This document shows, one piece after another, positions 1 to 5,053 of a DNA stretch of 5,053 nucleotides. The position numbers and the translations under genes were made by a program. The stretch is from Methanosphaera sp. rholeuAM6 (lineage in GTDB: Archaea > Methanobacteriota > Methanobacteria > Methanobacteriales > Methanobacteriaceae), in the NCBI GenBank assembly GCA_003266105.1, contig MVAA01000090.1, positions 3,988 to 9,040 of the forward strand, in the 5' to 3' direction. The stretch's first letter is position 1; each line of letters starts with the position of its first letter. The notes below the pieces were generated by a model. That model saw nothing but the letters and a program-made list of their open reading frames with translations. It was not told the DNA's origin and ran no database searches.

Positions 1-531
1 AAAAGCTCAATATACAGTCACTACCCTTCAAAAGAAGCAATACTAATGGACATATTCGAATACTTCACAGACCTCTTCAAATACGATGAACTACTAAACA
101 GCAAAGACTATATGCTAACGGCAGACAACAACATACTAGTGGAAAACCCGGAAGAATTCTACCATAAAGGATCCGAAGCAATAAAGGAAATGCTGTCACA
201 GGAGAAAAACCTGAAAATATGGAAACTGATATTCATCCAAATGCACTACAACGAAAACATAAGACTCTTCTTCCAAAACGAAATACTTGTAAAACCACTA
301 ATATTCTGGAACGGATTTTTCACAATACTAAAGGAAAAAGGAATAATCCGTAAAGACTGCAATCCAAAACTACTGGCAAAGGAATACTACAGTTTCCCAA
401 TATACCTGCTTCTGGAAATATGTGCAAAATATGATGACATCCCACAAAGCTCACTGGACAACTTCTTCCAGGAAGCAGAAGCTCACGCACAATTCCTATT
501 AGAATGCATAAAGGTGAAAAAAGATGGATAA
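1..531 (+). CDS. TetR/AcrR-family transcriptional regulator, 5' end missing
   Basis: The frame is open from base 1 to a TAA at 529-531, giving 176 visible residues. The first codons read KSSIYSHYPSKEAIL, the recognition helix and following turn of a TetR DNA-binding domain (family pattern: x-x-x-hydrophobic-Y-x-H/Y-F/Y-x-S/N-K-E-x-L/I). The ATG at 46 is therefore an internal methionine, and roughly 30-40 residues of the helix-turn-helix lie before the window. The rest is an all-helical ligand-binding and dimerisation domain, as in this family, with aromatic and hydrophobic stretches around visible residues 70-135. TetR proteins usually act as homodimeric repressors released by a small ligand; the ligand here cannot be read from the sequence. 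The stop overlaps the start of the DUF116 gene by 8 bases, so the two are probably co-transcribed and translationally coupled. Family assignment is firm; target and ligand are unknown. Confidence 0.85.
   Translation, partial: KSSIYSHYPSKEAILMDIFEYFTDLFKYDELLNSKDYMLTADNNILVENPEEFYHKGSEAIKEMLSQEKNLKIWKLIFIQMHYNENIRLFFQNEILVKPLIFWNGFFTILKEKGIIRKDCNPKLLAKEYYSFPIYLLLEICAKYDDIPQSSLDNFFQEAEAHAQFLLECIKVKKDG
511..517 (+). promoter_or_regulatory. Shine-Dalgarno site of the DUF116 gene, inside the TetR gene
   Basis: AAGGTGA lies 6 bases before the ATG at 524 and matches the AGGTGA part of the archaeal/bacterial anti-SD complement. It supports the ATG at 524 as the true start even though it overlaps the TetR reading frame. 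Confidence 0.7.
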
Positions 532-1549
532 AACATTCTTTCCATACAAACTGGACAGTGACTACTACAGAAATGTGAAAAGTTTTGGAGATGACTTTCT
601 AGAATATTCCAGAAAATACCATTTCAAAGACGATGAAGAAACACTGGAAGCATTGTGCATTGGAGTATACTGGTACTTATATGGTACAACATCCCTTGAC
701 TTGAACAGCAACATACACCAGGCACTGGCAAACCTGGCAGAATACAGAAGAGCATTCCCTGAGGATAAAATATTCATTGATGAACTAAGGGGAAAACTAT
801 TGACAAAATTCCTGTTGAAACCTTTCAAGAAAAATAATGAAAAGCTAAGCAAGGACAATCTGGAGTTACTGATTAATTTCCTGGAAGCGACAGGAGATTA
901 CATGGATCAAATTCCTCACTTTAGAAGTTTTGAACATGACCTTGATGATTGTCCCAGTCTAACAAAATGGTTTTGTGAAAATAGTGAAAAATATCTTGGG
1001 GAATATACATGTAATTTAGATGAATATCTAGAAAATAATGGGAACAGTCATTTAATGGAGGAAGATGTGATATTTTACCATGGTCATGAACTTGAATATC
1101 ATTTAAACATGCTTGGAGCAGAGATAATGAATAGGATATTCAAGGAAGAATATGATAAAAGAACAAGAAAAGCAATAATACTGCCATCATGCATGAACGC
1201 AAACAACAAAAACTGCCGGGCAAAAGAAGAAAGGCTGGGTCAGGTATGCACATTCTGCAACCCAAACTGCAACGTCTACAAAATAAGCAGAGAATATTCA
1301 GAACATGAAGTATACATAGTCTCCCATGAATCCACAGCATTCAAAAAAGCAAAAAAAGAAGACCAAGAAGAACTGGGAATAATAGGCATAACATGTGTTC
1401 TCAACCTAATCTCGGGCGGATGGAAGGCAAGCAACATGAAAATACCGCCACAATGCGTTCTACTCGAACATGTAGCATGCAAAAAACATTGGCTAAAAGA
1501 AGACCTATACGGAAAAATAAATGAAAACGAACTAAAACTTAAATTTTAA
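524..1549 (+). CDS. DUF116 family cysteine-rich protein of unknown function
   Basis: This 341-residue protein has a C-terminal DUF116 region (about residues 190-325) carrying eight cysteines: C223, C231, C242, C245, C249, C291, C311 and C319, spaced CX7CX10CX2CX3C and then CX19CX7C. Around them are family-like segments: IILPSCMN, VCTFCNPNC, YIVSHEST, GITCVLNLISGGW and PPQCVLLEHVAC. Such spacing suggests metal or Fe-S cluster binding, but this is inference; DUF116 proteins are found in methanogens and anaerobic bacteria without an established activity. The first 190 residues are acidic, mostly helical in character, contain four further cysteines (C45, C143, C151, C163) and match nothing I recognise. 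No signal peptide or convincing membrane helix is visible, so it is probably cytoplasmic. It overlaps the upstream TetR gene by 8 bases and is followed after 28 bases by a phospholipid-type transferase, implying a shared transcript. Confidence 0.85.
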   Translation: MDKTFFPYKLDSDYYRNVKSFGDDFLEYSRKYHFKDDEETLEALCIGVYWYLYGTTSLDLNSNIHQALANLAEYRRAFPEDKIFIDELRGKLLTKFLLKPFKKNNEKLSKDNLELLINFLEATGDYMDQIPHFRSFEHDLDDCPSLTKWFCENSEKYLGEYTCNLDEYLENNGNSHLMEEDVIFYHGHELEYHLNMLGAEIMNRIFKEEYDKRTRKAIILPSCMNANNKNCRAKEERLGQVCTFCNPNCNVYKISREYSEHEVYIVSHESTAFKKAKKEDQEELGIIGITCVLNLISGGWKASNMKIPPQCVLLEHVACKKHWLKEDLYGKINENELKLKF

Positions 1550-1560
1550 CTACACTTTAT

Positions 1561-1567
1561 GAGGAAA
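1561..1567 (+). promoter_or_regulatory. weak Shine-Dalgarno site of the CDP-alcohol transferase gene
   Basis: GAGGAAA lies 10 bases before the ATG at 1578. Only GAGG matches the anti-SD complement, so it is weaker than the site of the preceding gene. The 28-base gap shows no TATA-like box, consistent with read-through from the DUF116 gene. Confidence 0.45.
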
Positions 1568-1577
1568 TACTGTTAAC

Positions 1578-2111
1578 ATGAAAAACCTAGCCAACTATAT
1601 CTCATTATCACGGATTGCACTATCCGTATTGATGTTATTTACACAACCATTATCCTTACCCTTTTTCACAATCTTTATCATCTGTGGAGCTAGTGACATT
1701 CTTGATGGACTAATCGCAAGACATTACAGATTGAGCACGGATTTTGGAGCAAAACTAGATTCCATTGCAGATATCCTCTTCTTCATATCATTAATAACAG
1801 TTCTGATACCAATTTTAAATCTTAACAGTAGCACTGTATTATGGATTATAATAATATTCCTAATTAGAATGTCATCCATCTTCATCGGATTTAAAAAACA
1901 TGAAAAACTGGTAATGGTTCATACAATTTTAAACAAGTTAACAGGAGCATGCATAATATTGCTACCCTTCCTATTGCTATTAATTCCAACAAAGACCATA
2001 ATAGTAATATTATGTATAATAGCAACACTGGCATCCCTGGAAGAGTTAATAATAGTTAACTTTACTCAAAATTTAAATTGCAACAGCATTGCTGATTTAA
2101 TGATATTCTAA
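1578..2111 (+). CDS. CDP-alcohol phosphatidyltransferase family membrane protein
   Basis: This 177-residue hydrophobic protein contains the complete family signature D-x2-D-G-x2-A-R-x8-G-x3-D-x3-D: D40, D43, G44, A47, R48, G57, D61 and D65. In this family the aspartates bind the divalent metals and the CDP-linked donor; the enzyme swaps CMP for an alcohol such as glycerol phosphate, serine or inositol phosphate to make a phospholipid headgroup. About six membrane segments are visible (roughly residues 8-24, 26-39, 66-80, 86-105, 122-138 and 140-160), as expected. A second family-like patch, H115...K120-L-T-G123, precedes segment five. All catalytic residues are present, so it is probably active. 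The acceptor alcohol cannot be told from sequence: an archaetidylglycerol-phosphate, archaetidylserine or archaetidylinositol-phosphate type reaction are all possible. It is short for archaeal archaetidylserine synthases and, from memory, resembles small clostridial members, so lateral origin is possible. It is last in the apparent TetR-DUF116 operon. Confidence 0.88.
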   Translation: MKNLANYISLSRIALSVLMLFTQPLSLPFFTIFIICGASDILDGLIARHYRLSTDFGAKLDSIADILFFISLITVLIPILNLNSSTVLWIIIIFLIRMSSIFIGFKKHEKLVMVHTILNKLTGACIILLPFLLLLIPTKTIIVILCIIATLASLEELIIVNFTQNLNCNSIADLMIF

Positions 2112-2117
2112 CAATGA

Positions 2118-2127
2118 AATTTTTTAT
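2118..2127 (+). terminator. candidate oligo-T terminator of the TetR-DUF116-transferase transcript
   Basis: A run of six T (2120-2125) starts nine bases after the transferase stop codon. Archaeal RNA polymerase terminates at oligo-T in the non-template strand without needing a hairpin. A further five-T run at 2155-2159 could serve as backup. Both T-runs are also part of the repeated element described separately, so their role is ambiguous. Confidence 0.4.
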
Positions 2128-2145
2128 TCAAATAATAGAATAAAA
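2121..2145. repeat. palindromic element, copy 1 of 3
   Basis: The core at 2124-2143 reads TTATTCAAATAATAGAATAA. Arms TTTTATTC (2122-2129) and GAATAAAA (2138-2145) are perfect reverse complements around an 8-base spacer. The first 13 bases, TTTTTATTCAAAT (2121-2133), are identical in all three copies. It starts nine bases after the transferase stop codon. It could be an operator half of a multi-site array or simply the folded end of the upstream transcript. Confidence 0.6.
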
Positions 2146-2154
2146 TAACATATA

Positions 2155-2180
2155 TTTTTATTCAAATAATTGAATGAAAA
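2155..2180. repeat. palindromic element, copy 2 of 3
   Basis: The core at 2158-2177 reads TTATTCAAATAATTGAATGA. The inner arms ATTCAA and TTGAAT are perfect around ATAA, and the symmetry extends to 11 bases per side with one T/G mismatch. It lies 34 bases after copy 1 and is preceded by a TATA-like stretch (ACATATATTT, 2148-2157), an arrangement echoed at copy 3. An extra half-site, TGAATAAAA, follows at 2187-2195. Confidence 0.65.
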
Positions 2181-2285
2181 AAAAAATGAATAAAAAACAT
2201 GAAAAAAATTATTTTTAGAAAAAGAAGATAGAATATCCAAAATAATAAAAATTTAATAAAAAATACAAATTATTTTATGATATTG

Positions 2286-2293
2286 TATAAAAA
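2286..2293 (+). promoter_or_regulatory. candidate TATA box for the ATPase gene
   Basis: TATAAAAA sits about 70 bases before the ATPase start. An archaeal TATA box centred near 2289 would place transcription initiation near 2312-2316. No clear purine-rich BRE precedes it, and the region is so AT-rich that such a match is weak evidence on its own. Confidence 0.35.
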
Positions 2294-2323
2294 TTTTTAT
2301 TCAAATGGATGAATAAATATTTT
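2290..2323. repeat. palindromic element, copy 3 of 3, probable operator
   Basis: The core at 2297-2316 reads TTATTCAAATGGATGAATAA. Arms TTTATTCA (2296-2303) and TGAATAAA (2310-2317) are perfect around a 6-base spacer, and the symmetry extends to 14 bases per side (2290-2303 against 2310-2323) with one mismatch. It lies immediately after the candidate TATA box and over the predicted initiation point, where a bound protein would block transcription of the ATPase gene. The TTCAA-TTGAA half-sites recall operators of dimeric winged-helix repressors such as ArsR/SmtB types, but no such repressor is encoded in the window. Confidence 0.6.
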
Positions 2324-2349
2324 AATAATGAATATCATATGAATTATTA

Positions 2350-2354
2350 GTGAT
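2350..2354 (+). promoter_or_regulatory. Shine-Dalgarno-like GTGAT that decides the ATPase start
   Basis: GTGAT matches the 3' part of the AGGAGGTGAT consensus and ends 4 bases before the ATG at 2359, a fitting distance for that part of the motif. The GTG at 2350 could formally be a start adding MIK, but it is better explained as part of the ribosome-binding site. Confidence 0.5.
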
Positions 2355-2358
2355 TAAG

Positions 2359-3810
2359 ATGATAGAAAAAGAGGACATACTATCAAATTTGATAAAAGAA
2401 AACTTAAGTGAAATACCATCCACAATCAACAAAAAAACATCAAAAAATAATGTTAAATTTGAATATCGTGAAGAATATTATCAAATTAAACAAATAATTG
2501 ACAATTACATTGATAAAGAAGAAACTCATAAAAGATTCCTAGTATTACCTGGAATAAGAGGTGTAGGAAAAACAACGTTATTATATCAGATCTATGAATA
2601 CTTATTCAAGGAAAAAAATATACCGATTAACCAGATACTATACTTAACATGTGATGATATTGATGATATTACTGAATGTAACTTAAGGGAAATCATAGAG
2701 CTTTATTTAAAAAATCATCACCAAATTACTCCTCGCATGTTGGAAAAAAAAATATTCTTACTGATTGATGAAGCACAATATGATAGAAACTGGGCGCGAA
2801 TAGGAAAGATACTATTTGATAAAACAGAAAACATATTGATGATTTTTACTGGTTCTTCCGCATTAAACCTGGAGGATAATGCGGATGCAAAAAGAAGATT
2901 TAAAAAAATATTAATACCTCCAATATCCTATGAACAACACATAAAACTAAAATACAACATTGATTTTGAAAACAATAGCGAAGACTTCAAAAATCTATTG
3001 AATACTGGAAATATAGAAGAAATCGAAAAGAGAGAATTTTTTACAAAAACCCTGTTGAGTAATAATGTGGAATATACTGAAAATGACTGGAGAAGGTATG
3101 TCTTATATGGAGGATACCCTGTAAACTATAATGAAACAGATATAAGTGATATTAAAGACAACTTAGTTGAGATTGTTGAGAAGGTAATTGACAGTGACTT
3201 GAAAAAAATCAAAAGTATGAGTGATGAAAATAAGGCAAATTCAAATAGAACAATAAGATATTTGGCTTTACAAAGTTCAAATGATACATCGATGGATAAA
3301 ATAGCTAATTATCTTAAAACATCAACATCAAATGTTAAAACAATACTGGACTGCTTGGAAAAAACACAGATAATTTTCCATTGCGAACCATATGGATCAT
3401 CATCAAAAAGAACAAGAAAATCATGGAAATATTATTTTGCAACAAGCAGCTTGAAAAATGCATTAGTAAGTTCAATGGGAAACCCTAATAAAATCATATC
3501 ACAATATGAAGGAATATTACTGGAAAATATGGTTGCTGGTAAATTACATCAATTTATTACATATAATAAAGAATATACCTTACACTATGATTCAAATAAG
3601 AAAGGAAACGTTGACTTCATATTACATAAGGACTTTAGAAAACCAGTACCTATCGAAGTTGATCGAGGAAAAAAGGACAAGAAACAGATAAAAGAAGCAA
3701 TGAATCATTACAAATCAGAATATGGGATAATAGTATCCAATAAAACAGAAAAGATAGAAAGTGAAGACAATGTAATTTACATTCCACCAAAATCTTTCGC
3801 ATTGTTATAA
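2359..3810 (+). CDS. AAA-family ATPase with C-terminal DUF4143-like region
   Basis: This 483-residue protein follows the AAA_14-DUF4143 layout common in methanogens and anaerobic bacteria. A ~60-residue N-terminal lead precedes a P-loop, GIRGVGKTT (about 65-73). Walker B is FLLIDE (133-138), continuing EAQ, and a sensor-like TGSS follows at 164-167, so ATP binding and hydrolysis look intact. YGGYP at 250-254 is the GG-x-P patch typical of the family. Residues about 295-340 look like a winged helix (MDKIANYLKTSTSNVKTILD). The C-terminal part contains GNVDFIL (416-422) and PIEVDRGK, recalling the D...ExK motif of PD-(D/E)XK nucleases, but the usual lysine after E433-V is aspartate, with K only three residues later. 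Nuclease activity is therefore doubtful. No membrane segment is seen. Function of the family is not established. The gene stands alone between a repeat-bearing spacer and a convergent neighbour, and uses more AT-rich codons than the operon to its left. Confidence 0.85.
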   Translation: MIEKEDILSNLIKENLSEIPSTINKKTSKNNVKFEYREEYYQIKQIIDNYIDKEETHKRFLVLPGIRGVGKTTLLYQIYEYLFKEKNIPINQILYLTCDDIDDITECNLREIIELYLKNHHQITPRMLEKKIFLLIDEAQYDRNWARIGKILFDKTENILMIFTGSSALNLEDNADAKRRFKKILIPPISYEQHIKLKYNIDFENNSEDFKNLLNTGNIEEIEKREFFTKTLLSNNVEYTENDWRRYVLYGGYPVNYNETDISDIKDNLVEIVEKVIDSDLKKIKSMSDENKANSNRTIRYLALQSSNDTSMDKIANYLKTSTSNVKTILDCLEKTQIIFHCEPYGSSSKRTRKSWKYYFATSSLKNALVSSMGNPNKIISQYEGILLENMVAGKLHQFITYNKEYTLHYDSNKKGNVDFILHKDFRKPVPIEVDRGKKDKKQIKEAMNHYKSEYGIIVSNKTEKIESEDNVIYIPPKSFALL

Positions 3811-3824
3811 TCAGAAATGGTGAC

Positions 3825-3842
3825 AAAAAAATTAAAAAAAAA
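3825..3842 (-). terminator. poly-T terminator of the adhesin-like gene
   Basis: Read on the minus strand, this stretch is T9-AA-T7, beginning 23 bases after the stop codon at 3866-3868. Such T tracts are sufficient for archaeal transcription termination. The 55-base convergent gap has no comparable T-run on the plus strand, so the ATPase transcript may run into the end of the neighbour. Confidence 0.65.
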
Positions 3843-3865
3843 GTTGTTTGGGTATAAGAATAATG

Positions 3866-5053
3866 TTATGCTATTGTCATAGTAACATTCTTTCTTACAC
3901 CATACGTTTCTTTGATTTCAGGAACGATAAGCGTTACTGTATGAGTACCTTTCTTATATGTTGTCGGCAATACAAATTTAAAGTTTATTGAACCGTTTTT
4001 AACTGTGAACTTCCTTGTTGCACCACTATTATAAGTTAGAGTTTTTCCATCAATTTTAACTGTTACTGTATTATTATATTTAATCTTCAGGTTATTGTTA
4101 TTCACTATTCTTCCTTTTACTGTTACAAGGTTCTTATCAACAGAAACTGTTGGTGATGCAATATTCGCAGTAATCTTGTTTATTTTAAAGGTACTGTTCT
4201 GTTCTGCTCTTTGAGCTCCATTTACATAAACTACTGTAATGTTATATTTTTTAGCCGAATAACTGCTGTTCAATTTAATGTTATACTTGGCAACTCCATT
4301 TTTAACATTCACTGTTTTTGTAGTTCCGTCATTGTTTTTCAAAGTTTTTCCATTGATTTTAACTAGAACGTAACCTCCGTTGACATTTGTCTTATTGGAT
4401 GTGAATGTTACTTTTGAAGTAATTGTAAGGTTGGTTGCATAAGTTGTTGTAGCCGAATGTACTGTTTGAAGATTTACCATGTTAGGTATGTTGATTGTGG
4501 CAGTGTTACCTGTTTTTGCCTGATAATTGGTTGATCCAAGGTATTTGAAGTAATATTTATAACTATTTGATTTCCAGATATTTGAAATGGTATACGTTAT
4601 TGTAGCTACTCCTTTTTTAACATTTGCATAAATTATGCTGCCGTTACTATGTTTTACTGCTTTACCGTTAACGATTAATGATACGCGACCTACGTTAATC
4701 GGATTTCCAAATTCGTCTTTAATGTTAGCTTTTAATGATACTTTGTTTGTTTTGGTGTTTACATTACTTGATGTTACAACTGTTTTTGCTTTAAAATTGA
4801 AGTTTACGTCATCAATGCCCGCCCATTTTTCAAGTGTAGGTATGTCTGATGATGATATGAATTTGGTGTTTGTTCTTACGTTATCCACGTACTTCTTAGT
4901 ATTCATGTTAACGTATCTTCCATCATCATTTGATGCGTAGGCCTTAACGTTTGAAGTGAAGTTTGTTCTTTTATAGTAATATGTCATTATGTTACGTCTT
5001 TCAACACCGTACATGTCTTTGGCTGCAATGAGTTTGGATGATTGGATGAAGTA
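3866..5053 (-). CDS. adhesin-like surface protein with Ig-like repeats, 5' end missing
   Basis: The minus-strand frame stays open to the window edge, giving 395 residues. The ATG at 5012-5014 is internal, since upstream codons read YFIQSSKLIAAKD without a stop, and no signal peptide is in view. Three Ig-like beta-sandwich repeats occupy about residues 87-189, 198-291 and 294-395. Each carries a V-x-I/V-x-G-K-x-L/V strand and then a V-K-x-G-x-A/I turn (VNGKAV...VKKGVA, INGKTL...VKNGVA, IDGKTL...VKNGSI). Repeat 1 ends in a Y-x-G-S-x-N-Y motif typical of Big_3-type domains. About ten N-x-S/T sequons suggest N-glycosylation. The protein is rich in Asn, Thr and Lys, like the large adhesin-like proteins of Methanosphaera and Methanobrevibacter, which are thought to act at the cell surface. 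Residues 1-80 are not recognised. The chain stops at the end of repeat 3 with no membrane anchor. The family call is firm; the binding partner is unknown. Confidence 0.82.
   Translation of the reverse strand, partial: YFIQSSKLIAAKDMYGVERRNIMTYYYKRTNFTSNVKAYASNDDGRYVNMNTKKYVDNVRTNTKFISSSDIPTLEKWAGIDDVNFNFKAKTVVTSSNVNTKTNKVSLKANIKDEFGNPINVGRVSLIVNGKAVKHSNGSIIYANVKKGVATITYTISNIWKSNSYKYYFKYLGSTNYQAKTGNTATINIPNMVNLQTVHSATTTYATNLTITSKVTFTSNKTNVNGGYVLVKINGKTLKNNDGTTKTVNVKNGVAKYNIKLNSSYSAKKYNITVVYVNGAQRAEQNSTFKINKITANIASPTVSVDKNLVTVKGRIVNNNNLKIKYNNTVTVKIDGKTLTYNSGATRKFTVKNGSINFKFVLPTTYKKGTHTVTLIVPEIKETYGVRKNVTMTIA

Noticed and set aside
46..48. ATG at 46 as the start of a 161-residue gene
   Set aside because: The frame is open upstream to base 1 and encodes the TetR recognition helix, so this methionine is internal.
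565..1482. Minus-strand open frames at 565-858, 1140-1340 and 1276-1482
   Set aside because: They lie opposite the well-supported DUF116 gene, and their translations are low-complexity Ser/Leu/Cys-rich shadows with no recognisable domain.
1559..1576. Five-codon ATG frame (MRKYC) between the DUF116 and transferase genes
   Set aside because: It overlaps the probable ribosome-binding site of the transferase gene and is too short to support as a leader peptide.
2121..2323. CRISPR array
   Set aside because: There are only three copies, with very unequal distances and no spacer-like units; the elements are palindromic like operators.
3506..3691. Plus-strand 61-residue frame inside the ATPase gene
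   Set aside because: It is an out-of-frame shadow of the C-terminal ATPase coding sequence with no motif.
2359..3810. Cdc6/Orc-type replication initiator with iteron-like origin repeats
   Set aside because: The P-loop context, GG-x-P patch and C-terminal region fit the AAA_14-DUF4143 family, not Cdc6, and the spacer has no G-rich ORB element.
4635..4940. Plus-strand 101-residue frame opposite the adhesin-like gene
   Set aside because: It is antisense to the Ig-like repeat region; its hydrophobic look comes from the complement of Asn/Lys-rich codons.
5012..5014. Minus-strand ATG as the start of the adhesin-like gene
   Set aside because: Thirteen more in-frame codons run to the window edge without a stop, and there is no signal peptide after this methionine.

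Overview
The window looks archaeal, most likely a host-associated Methanobacteriales methanogen of the Methanosphaera/Methanobrevibacter type. This rests on the strongly AT-rich sequence, heavy use of ATA and AGA codons, a cysteine-rich DUF116 protein, a DUF4143-type ATPase, an Asn/Thr/Lys-rich surface protein built of Ig-like repeats, and oligo-T runs where archaeal terminators are expected. The genus is inferred from general resemblance, not from a search.

Left block (1-2111, + strand). Three genes run in one direction with almost no space between them: the 3' part of a TetR-family regulator, a DUF116 protein that overlaps it by 8 bases, and a short integral-membrane CDP-alcohol phosphatidyltransferase 28 bases further on. 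They read as one transcript. The simplest interpretation is a regulator co-transcribed with a metal- or Fe-S-type cysteine protein and a phospholipid headgroup enzyme. The TetR gene begins before the window.

Middle block (2112-3810, + strand). A 238-base AT-rich spacer holds a T-run that probably ends the first transcript. It also holds three copies of a 20-base palindrome-like element, which share the identical 13-mer TTTTTATTCAAAT. The third copy lies just downstream of a TATA-like sequence, where a repressor would block transcription of the next gene. That gene encodes a 483-residue AAA ATPase with a winged-helix-like segment and a C-terminal DUF4143/PD-(D/E)XK-like region. Its biological role is unknown.

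Right block (3811-5053, - strand). A convergent gene, open at its 5' end beyond the window, encodes the C-terminal 395 residues of an adhesin-like cell-surface protein with three Ig-like repeats. Poly-T tracts on its coding strand follow its stop codon.

No RNA genes, CRISPR array or insertion sequence were seen. The most interesting unexplained structure is the triplicated palindrome upstream of the ATPase gene. I found no clear evidence of a complete new multi-gene system.
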